A stretch of DNA of 64,000 nt from Paenibacillus sp. MZ04-78.2 (GTDB lineage: Bacteria > Bacillota > Bacilli > Paenibacillales > NBRC-103111), in the NCBI RefSeq assembly GCF_024213375.1, contig NZ_JANAVJ010000013.1:62001-126000 (forward strand). The letters run 5' to 3'. Under the pieces are notes generated by a model, which saw only the letters and a program-made list of their open reading frames with translations, searched no databases and was not told the origin of the DNA. This document shows, one piece after another, positions 32,689 through 42,166 of the stretch (position 1 is its first letter; every line of letters starts with the position of its first letter). The translations under genes and the position numbers were made by a program.

Positions 32689-35600
32689 TCATTCAAGCAT
32701 CAGCAGTTCCCGGACGTCCCGTTCCGTCAGAGCGGACAGCCCTTCCTCGCCCGGCTGAATAACTTCGTCGATCAAATGTTTCTTTCGCTGCTGAATCTCG
32801 TACATCTTGTCTTCTACCGAGCCTTGGGTGACGAGGCGGATCACTTGGACCACCTTCTTCTGCCCGATCCGGTGGGCGCGGTCCATAGCTTGCTGCTCCA
32901 CGGCGGGATTCCACCACAGATCGTACAGGATCACGGTGTCCGCTCCGGTCAGATTCAGCCCGGTTCCCCCGGCCTTCAAGGAGATCAGGAACAAGTCCCG
33001 CTCGCCTTCGTTAAACCGGCGGCAGCGCTCGAAGCGCTCGGCGGACGGAGTTTTTCCGTCCAAATAAAAATACGGTACACCCCGATAGCCCAGCTCCCGC
33101 CCGATCAGCCCCAGCATCTCGGTAAACTGCGAGAACACCAGCATCCGCCGCCCGGCGCTCCGGCATTCCTCCACCAGCTCCAGCAACTGCTCGAATTTCG
33201 CCGAGCTTCCGGTATACCCTTCGACGAACAGCGCAGGATGACAGCATAGCTGACGCAGCCGGGTAATGCCCGCTAAAATTTTGATCCGGTTTTGCTGAAA
33301 CGTATCCGCGTCCAGATGCTTCAGCGCTTCCTTTTGCAGCTTGGCCAAGTAGGCCACGTACAGCTTTTTCTGCTCCGGCAGCAGCTCCGAGGCTTGCAGC
33401 GATTCGATCTTCTCCGGCAGCTCCTTCAGCACATCGCTCTTGACCCGCCGCAGCAGAAACGGACGGGCGCGCTTGGCCACGGTCTCGCGGGACAGCTCGC
33501 CGAAGGCTTTGCGATCCGGGAACAGCTCGGGGAACACCGCGTCGAAGATGGACCACAGCTCCTCCAGCGAGTTCTCGACCGGCGTTCCGGTCAGCGCGAA
33601 CCGGTATCTGGCCCGAATCGCTTTCACCGCTTGCGCCGTTTGCGTCGCGTAATTTTTGAACGCTTGGGCCTCGTCCAAAATAAGCGTATGAAACGCCTGC
33701 CCGGCATAACGCCCAATATCCCTGCGCAGCAACGGATACGAGGTGATGACGACGTCCGCATGGGACAGCTCCTTCAATACGCGGCCGCGAACCGCGCTGC
33801 TGCCGTCGGCAATAACGGCCCGAAGCTCCGGTGCAAACCGGCTCAGCTCGTTCCTCCAATTATACAGGAGAGACGCGGGAGCGACGACCAGCGCAGGCTG
33901 CCGCTGATCTCGAATCTCCGGCAGAACGGATACGAGAAAGGCGATGCTCTGCAGCGTCTTGCCAAGCCCCATATCGTCGGCAAGAATGCCACCAAAGCGA
34001 TAGTGGGCCAGCGTCTTGAGCCAGCCATACCCATATTTTTGGTAATCCCGCAGCACTGGAATCAGCCGGTCCGGCAACGGGAAATCCAGATTGTCTGGAT
34101 TCCGTATGTTTTCCAAGAGGCGGCGCAGCGACTTGCCCAGGCTGACGGCACGGCCGCCCTGCTCCCGCGCATCGATCAGGTGCAGTCCGCGGACAGCCGA
34201 CAGGCGTAGCTCCGTTCCTTTCACATCCGCTTGGCGGATGCCCATCTCGTTCATAAAGCGGACGATCTCCTGAAACTCGTCGCTTTCCAACGGCAGGAGC
34301 GCGCCGTGCGGCAGCCGGTGGTATCTGCGCTTCTCTTCCAAAGATTTCAGCACTTTACGGATTTCCGCTTCCGGAATTCCGTCGATGTCGAACTTAATTT
34401 CCAGCCAGTCGATCCGCTCATCCACATCCACCCGGATCTTCGGCGGAACGTGGCCGGTATGAAGCCTTACTTTTACGGCGGAGGTGGCATATACGTCAAC
34501 CAGCTTTTCCAGCTGGGGCAGGATGCGGTACATAAACTCGTATTCCTCGTCTTCGCCATCCAAGAAATAGCCGCCTTCCGTCCTAACGAAGGCGCTTTGC
34601 TCCATGAGCTCCAGAATCGCCCGTTCCTTCTCCCCGTCCCGCACCAGGATTCGTCCTTCGCCGCGTTGGGTTTTTCCCTCTTCCAATGGATTAAGGACGA
34701 TGTCGCCGTAATGAAACTCTAGCCCGGCGAGCAGCCGGTCCCTCACCCGGTCCAAATACAGCTTGGCCTTCAGCGATATGCGCATGATCCGGTCGGACAC
34801 GGCTTGGGCGACATGGACAGTTCCCAGCTTCATCAGACCGGGAATCGCCTTCTCGATAAAAGGCTCGATCTGATCCGCCGAAATCTGAAGCTGGCGCGTA
34901 CGGGCCGAATCCAGCATTTGTTTCAGCTCCGAGAGGCGCTGACTGCTGTCGGGCGGCAGCTTCAGCAGCTTCCCCTCGGCAAGCACCAGCCCGTATGCTT
35001 CCATGACCCTGATCTCGTCCAGCCCTTGGACGTCCAATCGATAGCCTTCTCCCGGCGCTTGGTCGAAATCGAAACGAAGCGGGATCGGCTCGTCAGAGAT
35101 GCAAACGCCCTCGTAGATGTAGCCATCCTGCTCAAGCTGCGCGGAAGGAGCAGCCGCCAACAAGGGAAGCAGCGTTTCCCATGAGAACGGAGGAATCAGC
35201 AGCATCCGCTCGCCACTCATACGGCCAGGTTGGACGGAAAACGTATTCGACGTTTCACGGTACATCTTCTCGTTGCGGCAGATTAGGAATAACTGGCGAA
35301 GGATGGCGTCATCCTCGATTTTAAAGCTGTGAAGCTCCGGGTCGTAAGTGAAATGCTTGGTAAATACATAGGCTTGTCTCCGTTCGACCCGCTCCAGAAA
35401 CTCTCTTATGTTCTGTACGATGTACAGCCGTTTGGGCCCTACCTTAAGCCCGATTCCGAACATGTACTTCCGGTAACTGTAAGCAAAGGGCGTGCAAGTA
35501 AACTCCACCTCAAGCTGCATTCTTGTATCGAAGCGCGGCCGGGAACCGGTCGGGATCAACGGCTTGCCGACGAACAGTCCTAATACGCTGTTCGTCAGCC

Positions 35601-35994
35601 GGAGATTTCCCGCCGCAATCGCGGAGTCGCTTGCTGCCGCTCGGCCTGACGAAGTCGTCGCAGAGAATCCGTCCTCCGATTGAAGCCGCCCAACAGGCAA
35701 GCTGCCGGGCTGCTCCGTATCGTGAATATACAACAGCACCGCAGCGACATGCTTACAGTATTTGTCGAAGGAGCTCAAGGTGGGGCAGGCACACGTTGCT
35801 TTCACCTCCCCTTCATGCCCGATTTCGACGGTCACCCGGCAGTTGACGGCGCCGACCGTCGCTTCGTAGCTCGCTGCTTCGGGATCGCAATGCGTGAAGG
35901 ACACTTTTCCGGCGCGGCAGTAGGCTTCTCCCTTTTTGTAGGAGAGCTCGCCGCACAACGATTTAATGATCCGTGGTGTCAACGGTGCGTTCAT
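32689..35994 (-). CDS. SWIM-domain SNF2-family helicase
   Basis: A 1101-residue protein. An N-terminal SWIM zinc finger (CACPTLSSFDKYCKHVAAVL, about residues 60-90) is followed by a long bacterial SNF2-specific region. The two-lobe motor begins near residue 640: Walker A in DDMGLGKTLQS, DEAQ box, GTPVENSLEELWS, and the helicase C half with VFSQFTEML and QAMDRAHRIGQ. It is a dsDNA translocase that probably remodels protein-DNA or nucleic acid complexes; the SWIM domain helps bind DNA or partners. Its length is normal for this bacterial family. It stands just downstream of a kinase-like gene, 24 nt apart. Confidence 0.9.
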   Translation of the reverse strand: MNAPLTPRIIKSLCGELSYKKGEAYCRAGKVSFTHCDPEAASYEATVGAVNCRVTVEIGHEGEVKATCACPTLSSFDKYCKHVAAVLLYIHDTEQPGSLPVGRLQSEDGFSATTSSGRAAASDSAIAAGNLRLTNSVLGLFVGKPLIPTGSRPRFDTRMQLEVEFTCTPFAYSYRKYMFGIGLKVGPKRLYIVQNIREFLERVERRQAYVFTKHFTYDPELHSFKIEDDAILRQLFLICRNEKMYRETSNTFSVQPGRMSGERMLLIPPFSWETLLPLLAAAPSAQLEQDGYIYEGVCISDEPIPLRFDFDQAPGEGYRLDVQGLDEIRVMEAYGLVLAEGKLLKLPPDSSQRLSELKQMLDSARTRQLQISADQIEPFIEKAIPGLMKLGTVHVAQAVSDRIMRISLKAKLYLDRVRDRLLAGLEFHYGDIVLNPLEEGKTQRGEGRILVRDGEKERAILELMEQSAFVRTEGGYFLDGEDEEYEFMYRILPQLEKLVDVYATSAVKVRLHTGHVPPKIRVDVDERIDWLEIKFDIDGIPEAEIRKVLKSLEEKRRYHRLPHGALLPLESDEFQEIVRFMNEMGIRQADVKGTELRLSAVRGLHLIDAREQGGRAVSLGKSLRRLLENIRNPDNLDFPLPDRLIPVLRDYQKYGYGWLKTLAHYRFGGILADDMGLGKTLQSIAFLVSVLPEIRDQRQPALVVAPASLLYNWRNELSRFAPELRAVIADGSSAVRGRVLKELSHADVVITSYPLLRRDIGRYAGQAFHTLILDEAQAFKNYATQTAQAVKAIRARYRFALTGTPVENSLEELWSIFDAVFPELFPDRKAFGELSRETVAKRARPFLLRRVKSDVLKELPEKIESLQASELLPEQKKLYVAYLAKLQKEALKHLDADTFQQNRIKILAGITRLRQLCCHPALFVEGYTGSSAKFEQLLELVEECRSAGRRMLVFSQFTEMLGLIGRELGYRGVPYFYLDGKTPSAERFERCRRFNEGERDLFLISLKAGGTGLNLTGADTVILYDLWWNPAVEQQAMDRAHRIGQKKVVQVIRLVTQGSVEDKMYEIQQRKKHLIDEVIQPGEEGLSALTERDVRELLMLE

Positions 35995-36018
35995 CGCTTG
36001 AAACCTACCTTACTTCAT

Positions 36019-36705
36019 CTATTTCAAAAACTTGAAAAACAACTGGCTGACTCTCCGGGCGAAATCGTCAAGGCTCAGATTCGCCTGATCCAGTCTGGCA
36101 TAGCCGTTCTTGATCGCATCCAGCACCCAGGCGGGAATTTTGATCCCCTCAATGCCGGGATAAACGACGCGATACGCCCAGACCAAGTGTTCCCACCGTT
36201 TGTCGTCTCCCTCCAGCGCATATTCGGATACGTCCAGCACTTTACCCCGGCCCGATTGCAGGATGACATTTTTCAGATGAATGTCTCGCGGATTCAAACC
36301 GCGGCTGCGCACCAGCGCGCGCGCTTCTTCAACGTCGAGGATCGCCTGCTCCGGTACGGGAATGCCCTCCAGCAGGCAATCGAGCAGCGTGACTCCGGAT
36401 TCGTGGCTCATGACCAGATAACGCTCTCCGCACCCATAATATACCGGAAAATAAGGAATCCCTTCCAGCCGTTCGTACACTTGCTTCTCCATCTCCCGTT
36501 TCCCGAGCGCCAGCGCAAGATCCGAGTAGATTTTAAACGCATAGCCCGGCGTCCGATCATAGGTGAACACGGCCGCATCCGTTCCGATGCCGATACAGCG
36601 AAGCTCTTCCGAATAGTCGGAAACGATCACAGGCTCATTCCGTTCGCTGCCGGTTACCGTGATGCTGCGCAGCGCCTCGTCGGCCATAGTCCAATGCACG
36701 TTCAT
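36019..36705 (-). CDS. Small protein-kinase-like protein
   Basis: A 228-residue protein with a minimal kinase fold. It has a glycine-containing loop (IGIGTDAAVFTY), a lysine in AFKIYSD, an HRD-like catalytic loop RGLNPRDIHLKNVIL and a DFG position replaced by DVSEY. The missing DFG aspartate order makes activity uncertain, but similar short RIO/Bud32-like bacterial proteins exist. It precedes the SWIM-SNF2 gene on the same strand, 24 nt away, and is probably in one operon with it. It may regulate the helicase; this is inference. Confidence 0.6.
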   Translation of the reverse strand: MNVHWTMADEALRSITVTGSERNEPVIVSDYSEELRCIGIGTDAAVFTYDRTPGYAFKIYSDLALALGKREMEKQVYERLEGIPYFPVYYGCGERYLVMSHESGVTLLDCLLEGIPVPEQAILDVEEARALVRSRGLNPRDIHLKNVILQSGRGKVLDVSEYALEGDDKRWEHLVWAYRVVYPGIEGIKIPAWVLDAIKNGYARLDQANLSLDDFARRVSQLFFKFLK

Positions 36706-37135
36706 CCTGGGGCCCCCTTGTATTGTCTACTGGCAGGTTAACTCATGTAAGATATTTACTCGAACCAAGCATCCAGGGTACAAAATGGGTTAAGGTCATT
36801 AGAGCGATTATACCATAGAACAATCGTTCGCCAAAATAAACCGCGTTTCTCCTGCTTCAAAAATTATCCATATGGGTAACTATGGTTAGCTGGCTCCGTT
36901 ACCGGAAACATGAAGGCACTTGTACAAAGAAAAGGAATGTTCATGTATGATAAGCACCTTTTTCTGTAAGTTCGAATTGCACGAGGGACTGGAATAAGAT
37001 AGACTGTTTCGTGAGCTGAGCTTGTCTCGTTTTCGGAGTTTATTTGCGGCGTGCTGACGACGGGCATCGGATGGGGCTCGGCACTATATGAGGCGAGCAT
37101 CTAATATACTACAAAGATGGGGAGTGAGTATCATT
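36706..37135. other. Gap without a supported gene
   Basis: A 430-nt region of moderate A+T content. I see short frames on both strands but no ribosome binding sites or recognisable peptides. It must hold the leftward promoter of the kinase-like operon and the rightward promoter of the GyrI-like gene. The palindromic-looking AATTATCCATATGGGTAACTAT lies near 36865. Confidence 0.3.
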
Positions 37136-37617
37136 TTGAATCATGTCAAACAAATGGTACATGAAGCAAAAACACTTTATGGTATCAGCCTGAAACACAG
37201 TTTAAAGGAAGACCAGACAGAGCATCTTGTGGATGCCATGAAGGCATATGTTAAGCAGTATGCAGAACCGAACTATCTCATTCAAATTTACATCTCGGAT
37301 GATTTTACCGAAAACACAGATTTCATTACGTTTGTGGGAAGTGATCAAAGTGGACATTCCGACTTGAATGTGTATTGAATATTCCAAAAGGGGAGTATCT
37401 GGTTTTTGAGCATCTTGGCGACGAGTCGGAAATTGATCTGACTCATGCCGAGATCCAGCGATATCTGAAATCTCAACCGATAACCGTGACTTCCAATTTC
37501 GATTTTGAACAATGGGAACCATCGACAGGCAAAATATTTGTATTTATTCCTTTAGAAACTGCCGTGATCGAAGCTCCAGATACTATCGATAAAGTACAGC
37601 TATTGGCAATACCGTAA
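37136..37617 (+). pseudogene. GyrI-like effector-binding protein, frameshifted
   Basis: Two plus-strand frames overlap at 37375-37378. The first (from a TTG at 37136, GGGGAG upstream) ends ITFVGSDQSGHSDLNVY. The second opens at TTG 37375 and reads NIPKGEYLVFEHLGDESEID through TGKIFVFIPLE. Together they make an effector-binding domain of the GyrI/AraC C-terminal type, in which LN-IPKGEYLVFEH would be continuous if one base were removed. Either the gene is broken or translation re-initiates at the overlapping TTGA. Homologues bind hydrophobic toxins or drugs. Confidence 0.5.
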
Positions 37618-37640
37618 AACCCATTCCCCGCTTATACAAA

Positions 37641-37676
37641 AAAGGATGCCTTCACCTCATGTGAACGGCATCCTTT
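37641..37676. terminator. Bidirectional terminator
   Basis: AAAGGATGCC-TTCAC pairs with GTGAACGGCATCCTTT between converging genes, with an A run on the left and TTTATTT on the right. Confidence 0.82.
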
Positions 37677-37682
37677 ATTTCT

Positions 37683-38129
37683 CTATGGAGTTAAGCTCTG
37701 GACTTTATCCAAGATTTGAGTAACCTGATTCAACTTGTCGACGAATTGGGAATCTTGGATCGCCTTCCAGTCGATAGCGCCGTTATTGATCTGCTCCAGA
37801 TAACCGTTAACCTCCTTCGTCAACGTCTCGTTATAGCCGACCAACTGCTTATGAACGTCCTTGGCAAAATCGGGGGCTTGAAGCGCGTTGAATTTTGTAA
37901 TCCGCTCCTTCATACCGGTTAATTCGTTCTTCAACGTCGTTCTGGCTTCGGGATCGGTGACCGCCTGCCCGGCAAGCGTCGGTAATTGCTCGGCAAACCG
38001 CGTCGTATCATTGATAAAGTTGGTTGCTTCTTCCACATAGTTTAACGAATTGCTTACCTTGTCGACAATCCCGCAGCCTGACAACAGACCGACCGCAAGC
38101 ACAAGCAAAAGCATAATTTTGAGTTTCAT
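37683..38129 (-). CDS. Small lipoprotein (DUF6376-like)
   Basis: A 148-residue protein with a lipoprotein signal (LLLVLAVGLLSGC, Cys19). The helical, charged mature domain has a conserved opening VDKVSNSLNYVEEATNFIND. It matches small lipoproteins of Bacillales usually listed as DUF6376. GGAGG lies upstream of the ATG. It sits outside the membrane, and its role is unknown. It is a single gene with a bidirectional terminator behind it. Confidence 0.65.
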   Translation of the reverse strand: MKLKIMLLLVLAVGLLSGCGIVDKVSNSLNYVEEATNFINDTTRFAEQLPTLAGQAVTDPEARTTLKNELTGMKERITKFNALQAPDFAKDVHKQLVGYNETLTKEVNGYLEQINNGAIDWKAIQDSQFVDKLNQVTQILDKVQSLTP

Positions 38130-38252
38130 TACCGGACCTCCGACTTTTTTACAAGGTAATACTGCTCCAAGCCGGCTCCGGTTTCAAAAAACTATAAACT
38201 AGCCAAAAGCACGAACGAAAACTGGCCTCAAGCCCGTTGAGACAGTCACGCC

Positions 38253-38284
38253 AAAAAGCCGACCATCCGTATGGGACGTCGGCT
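38253..38284 (-). terminator. Terminator of the mutS2-like/bpsA operon
   Basis: AGCCGAC pairs with GTCGGCT on the minus strand, followed by TTTTTGG. It follows the acyl-carrier remnant and closes the operon. Confidence 0.65.
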
Positions 38285-38308
38285 CTTCGATGTTTCAATG
38301 AGTTCTGC

Positions 38309-38455
38309 CTAACTAAGCCCGCGCGGCAAGTTTGCACGCTCCTCGATAAACGAGACGATATGGTCTACGCTAGATAACGATTCGATCATCAGGTCCTCCT
38401 CATCGCATGCTACTTGAAACTCCTGCTCCAGCCAGGTGATCAACCGGACCACCAT
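38309..38455 (-). pseudogene. C-terminal half of an acyl carrier protein
   Basis: A 48-codon frame reads MVVRLITWLEQEF and VACDEEDLMIESLSSVDHIV, then IEERANLP. This is helices 2-4 of an acyl carrier protein. The DS(L) phosphopantetheine site and helix 1 are missing; the remnant starts exactly where helix 2 follows that site. It is joined to a truncated acetyltransferase, so a deletion has removed the boundary. Confidence 0.55.
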
Positions 38456-38689
38456 TGAGCGTCATCCATAGCCAGCCGGCCACCTGGCCTTCCAGCTCCA
38501 GAACGAGCATGCCTTCCCTTCACGAGGAATCGCTTTTTCCAGCTTGCGCTGGTGGAATTCCAGAACCGTTACCGCCTCGCCGCCAAACGAAATGACGGAT
38601 ATTTCCTTCTCAAATTCAGCTACCTGTGCCAAATCCTCCCGCTTGATCGGCCGGATATTCATCTTGTCTTCTTCTCCTTTTTGAGCCAT
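38456..38689 (-). pseudogene. N-terminal fragment of a GNAT acetyltransferase, frameshifted
   Basis: From 38689 (GAGGTG upstream; a second ATG at 38662 has AAAAGGAG) the frame reads MNIRPIKREDLAQVAEFEKE, a typical GNAT opening. Near 38530 it must shift frame to continue as GMLVLELEGQVAGWLWM, the usual GNAT strand. It then breaks off at the carrier-protein remnant, and the acetyl-CoA-binding half is gone. It is 15 nt past the bpsA-like gene in the same operon. Confidence 0.6.
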
Positions 38690-38703
38690 GATTCACCTCA
38701 TGC

Positions 38704-39867
38704 TTATACGTTCTTCTTTTCGATCAATTGAAACGTATCGTTCCTACAATGGGGACACCCTTGATTTTTAAGCTGCCCAATCGTAGGCACGTCGCCTTGG
38801 AAGCCGACGTAGACCGTTTCCCCGCACTGCTGGCAGCGGTAAGTACGCAGCGTCCGCTTGACTTCGCCCGTATACAGCGCATCCTCGAAAGCACCGGCGT
38901 ATTCGGAACGCGTCTGCTCCGTCGTCTTCAGCACGATCATCTGGCTCCGGTTCGCGATCATTTCCGCGCCTTCGTACTCGTTAAAGCGCGGGTACGTCGC
39001 GCTGACCATGAGCCCCATCTGCACGAACTCCCGCTGCATCGCCAGCATGAACTCCGGCGACTTATGGGCAAAAGACAAGAAGATCGGCGCCCCTTTCCGC
39101 TTCTTCAAGCCGCTGATGCCGCGGGAAAGAAACAGCGTCATGCCCTGCAGCGTATAGGGGGGATCGGTGAAGAAGCAATCGTATTGTCCCTGCCATGCCT
39201 CGGCCAGCGGCTCCCGCAAATCCCAGTGGCGGCATTGGATGGGCAGCCCCTCCCTGGCCGCGGTCTCGCCGATATAGCTCAGGAATCGCTCGTCAACATC
39301 GACAACGTCGATCCTCGTCTTCGAATGTCCCGCCAGGAAAAGCTTCCGAAGCAGAAAGCCGATCGACACGCTAACCAGATCGTCGTCGCCGATGCAGAGC
39401 ACACGCTTTCCAATCAGCGCCTGCTGCTTCAAACACAGGACGGCCCGGCGCAAACTCGTTTCCACGGTGCATTTCGATTGGTCGATCTGGACGTCCACCT
39501 GCGGCCGCATGCGAAATAGTTCCTGAAGCTCGCTTAGCACGTCGGCCAGCTCAGCCTTCCAATCCGCATCGCTCGCCGTCAACTTCAGGTACAGGCTCTT
39601 GTTTATTCCGCCGTATCCCAGCTCTTGCTCAATCCATGTCGTTCCCGCCCTGCTGCAGCGCGTCCCGTTCTCTTGCGTCAGCGCGCCTGCTTTGACGAGC
39701 TCTTTCTTGATGGCCGCGGCTACGGGAACGGGCAGCAGCGTCTTGCGCGCCAGCTCCTTGGTCGAGATGCCCGGGCTGAAATAGCATTCCAGCAAAAGCT
39801 GCTCGATGACGACGGTGCCTTCTTCCAAACGGACATTCGCGCTGATTTCATCCAAATAATTTTTCAT
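38704..39867 (-). CDS. bpsA: BpsA-type branched-chain polyamine synthase family protein
   Basis: A 387-residue protein. It has an N-terminal winged-helix-like part (LECYFSPGISTKELARKTLL) and a Rossmann aminopropyltransferase/methyltransferase core with CIGDDDLVS (Asp161-163) and TDPPYT (235-240). The C-terminal zinc ribbon has YRCQQCG and CPHC. The GDDD cluster and DPPY are hallmarks of N4-bis(aminopropyl)spermidine synthase, which adds aminopropyl groups from decarboxylated SAM to make branched polyamines in thermophiles. In mesophilic Firmicutes the product is unproven. The start lies 4 nt past the mutS2-like stop, so the two are co-translated and share its attenuated leader. Confidence 0.75.
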   Translation of the reverse strand: MKNYLDEISANVRLEEGTVVIEQLLLECYFSPGISTKELARKTLLPVPVAAAIKKELVKAGALTQENGTRCSRAGTTWIEQELGYGGINKSLYLKLTASDADWKAELADVLSELQELFRMRPQVDVQIDQSKCTVETSLRRAVLCLKQQALIGKRVLCIGDDDLVSVSIGFLLRKLFLAGHSKTRIDVVDVDERFLSYIGETAAREGLPIQCRHWDLREPLAEAWQGQYDCFFTDPPYTLQGMTLFLSRGISGLKKRKGAPIFLSFAHKSPEFMLAMQREFVQMGLMVSATYPRFNEYEGAEMIANRSQMIVLKTTEQTRSEYAGAFEDALYTGEVKRTLRTYRCQQCGETVYVGFQGDVPTIGQLKNQGCPHCRNDTFQLIEKKNV

Positions 39868-39871
39868 CCAA

Positions 39872-41857
39872 TCACTCCTCCGATTTGGTCTCGATGGTAA
39901 CGCCCGGTGCGTGCTTGCGGCCCATCAGCGTGCGTTTTTTGCGGTTTTCTTTCGTCTCGAACACGATGTCCAGATCGTAATTGTCCGGGTACAGCTCCTT
40001 GCTCTCGATGTGCAGCTTCAGCCGCTTCTGGTTGATTTTGAACTTCTGGTTCTGGACCATCACCCCGACATTGCCCCGGGCATCCCCGGTTTCGAACACA
40101 ATGCCGGTACGGCCCAAATAAGCGATGTATACGCAATCGCCGAGTTGGAGGCTTCTAGGGGCCTCCTCAGGGAACGGCTGAGCGGTATCCTCCGCCTCCT
40201 TCTCCGAATGTGACAGAGACTCAGGCACCGTTGTCGTTTCTTCCTGCGGATCGTCCGTATCCGCCGCGGAGGCTTCATCCGGCTCCGGCTCAGATCCGGC
40301 GTCCTGTGTCCCCTGCGGCAAGCTTTCCAGCAAGCCGCGCGCGGTAATTTCGCGGGACCGCTCAATAAGGCCGACAGGCAGACCCAGCTTCAACGCGATC
40401 AGGAAGGCGTAGCTCTGGCCCGCTTCCCCGATCCGCAGCCGATACAGCGGCTGAAGAGTGTCCGTATCGAACTCCATGCGGGCATTCTCGAACCCCGGCG
40501 TCACGTCGGCGAAGTTTTTGATTTCCGTAAAATGAGTCGTTGCCACAACGGTCGCCCCTCTTCGGTGCAGCTCCTCCAAAATGGCTACGGACAAGCCGAC
40601 GCCTTCCCCCGGATCGGTCCCGGAAGCCATCTCGTCGATCAGGATGAGCGTCGAACGGTCGGCAAACTGCAGCATGTCATTGACATTCCGGATATGCGCG
40701 GAAAAGGTGCTGAGCGCATGCTCAATGCTTTGCCCATCCCCGATATCGACGGCGAGATGATTGAATACGGAAAGCAAGCTTCCTTCTTGTACCGGAACCA
40801 ATAAGCCCGACTGCGCCATGACGGTCAACAGGCCGACCGTTTTCAGCGAAAGGGTCTTGCCTCCCGTATTCGGTCCCGTAATAATCAGTGATTTGTACCG
40901 CCGTCCGATAACGAAGTTCAAGGGAACCATCGGCCGGTTCAGCAGCGGATGCTTCGCTTCGCGCAGGTCGATGATCCCTTGGTCGTTCAGCTCCACATTG
41001 GAGCCTCGGATGGCCAGAGCGTATTTGGCCTTGGCAAATATGAAATCGTAGGTGCCTACCGTCTCGACGTTCGTCAGAAGCTGCTGATCGCAGCTTTCCG
41101 CCAGTGCGGTCAAATCGCTCAATACTTTCAGCTCCTCCCGCGCTTCCTCCGCTTTCAGCCCCGTAAGCTCGAATTGAATCGTCATGATCTCGGCCGGCTC
41201 GATATAGACCGTTTGGCCGCTTGCCGACTCGTCAAGCACCGTCCCCTTCACCAGCTTGCGGTGTTCTTTCTTGACCGGCAGCACATACCGTCCGTTGCGC
41301 GTGCTGAGAACATGCTCCTGCAAAATGGAGCGATGGCGGCTCATCAAGGTGTCCAGCTTGCTCTTCAGACGTTCCTCGAATACGGCCAGCCGCTTGCGGA
41401 CTTTCATGAGCTCTTTGCTGGCAGAGTCGGCGATCTGCCCGTGACGGATGCACCGTTCGATCTCCGATTTCAACGCATCCATCGCATACATAGAAGCCGC
41501 ATAAGAGCTAATCTGAGGGGCTATCCCGCTTTTCGCTGCCATATACCTCATGAGCTGTGCGCAGCTGGTCAGGTATTGGTGGATGTGCATGAAGTCCTTT
41601 TCACTGAACACGTAGCCCGTTCCCAGCAGCTCCAAAATATGTTCCGTGCCTTCCAGCGAAGGAATCGGAACGCTGGCTCCCTGCTGGAGCAAGGACTTCG
41701 CTTCCGCCGTCTCGTCCAGCTTCGCCCGTACGACGGACATCGCCGATAAAGGAAGCAGCTCGGCGATCTGCCGCTTTCCGAGATACGATACGGCATATTC
41801 CGCCAAAGCTTCTTTGATTTTGCCGTATTCCAAACGTTGCAGTGCTTTTTCATTCAT
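39872..41857 (-). CDS. MutS2-like ATPase lacking the Smr nuclease domain
   Basis: A 661-residue protein of the MutS2 branch. It has the N-terminal core (LEYGKIKEALAEYA), a clamp/lever coiled coil, Walker A GPNTGGKT at 328-335, Walker B LILIDE at 404-409, the ASGTDPGEG turn and TTHFTEIK. MutS2 proteins are usually about 780 residues and end in an Smr endonuclease domain. Here a low-complexity acidic linker (about 520-580) and a short KOW-like tail replace it. MutS2 of Bacillus suppresses recombination and acts on collided ribosomes. A paralogue without Smr can still use ATP-driven clamping. AAGGAG lies 9 nt before the ATG. The long attenuator leader is described separately. Confidence 0.85.
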   Translation of the reverse strand: MNEKALQRLEYGKIKEALAEYAVSYLGKRQIAELLPLSAMSVVRAKLDETAEAKSLLQQGASVPIPSLEGTEHILELLGTGYVFSEKDFMHIHQYLTSCAQLMRYMAAKSGIAPQISSYAASMYAMDALKSEIERCIRHGQIADSASKELMKVRKRLAVFEERLKSKLDTLMSRHRSILQEHVLSTRNGRYVLPVKKEHRKLVKGTVLDESASGQTVYIEPAEIMTIQFELTGLKAEEAREELKVLSDLTALAESCDQQLLTNVETVGTYDFIFAKAKYALAIRGSNVELNDQGIIDLREAKHPLLNRPMVPLNFVIGRRYKSLIITGPNTGGKTLSLKTVGLLTVMAQSGLLVPVQEGSLLSVFNHLAVDIGDGQSIEHALSTFSAHIRNVNDMLQFADRSTLILIDEMASGTDPGEGVGLSVAILEELHRRGATVVATTHFTEIKNFADVTPGFENARMEFDTDTLQPLYRLRIGEAGQSYAFLIALKLGLPVGLIERSREITARGLLESLPQGTQDAGSEPEPDEASAADTDDPQEETTTVPESLSHSEKEAEDTAQPFPEEAPRSLQLGDCVYIAYLGRTGIVFETGDARGNVGVMVQNQKFKINQKRLKLHIESKELYPDNYDLDIVFETKENRKKRTLMGRKHAPGVTIETKSEE

Positions 41858-41886
41858 GGGTGATCTCTCCTTGTAAGAAAATATAA

Positions 41887-41925
41887 AAAAGGCAGAGAAT
41901 GAACGTACGTCATTCTCTGCCTTTT
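41887..41925 (-). terminator. Leader terminator upstream of the mutS2-like gene
   Basis: A perfect 15-bp stem AAAAGGCAGAGAATG with CATTCTCTGCCTTTT and a 9-nt loop, ending in TTTTTTATA on the minus strand. It lies 30 nt before the start codon with no gene end in between, so it must act as an attenuator. Confidence 0.88.
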
Positions 41926-42142
41926 ATGTCATGCCTAAATAAAAGCGCCCGATAAAATAGAAAATCCGCGCTGAACTCAGCACGGATGATAGGCGCAATG
42001 AATAGGCATGTACCTATGGCATTGTATGATATCCGTTGTTCTTAACTAATTCCAAGGCGACCGTAAACCCATGAAAAAATAAACCTTGCTTATCAGCAAA
42101 ATTTTACCCACGAATTTCCAGAAACCTCATTATGGAATTGAT

Positions 42143-42166
42143 TTAGTTAAGAACGACCGCCGACAT
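42143..42166 (-). CDS. Leader peptide MSAVVLN
   Basis: ATG at 42166 with GGGAG 8 nt upstream, seven codons (MSAVVLN) and TAA. A second in-frame ATG at 42172 would give MLMSAVVLN, but its spacing to the ribosome binding site is too short. The last codons and the stop form one arm of the first long-range helix of the leader. The size and place fit a ribosome-sensing peptide. Confidence 0.55.
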   Translation of the reverse strand: MSAVVLN

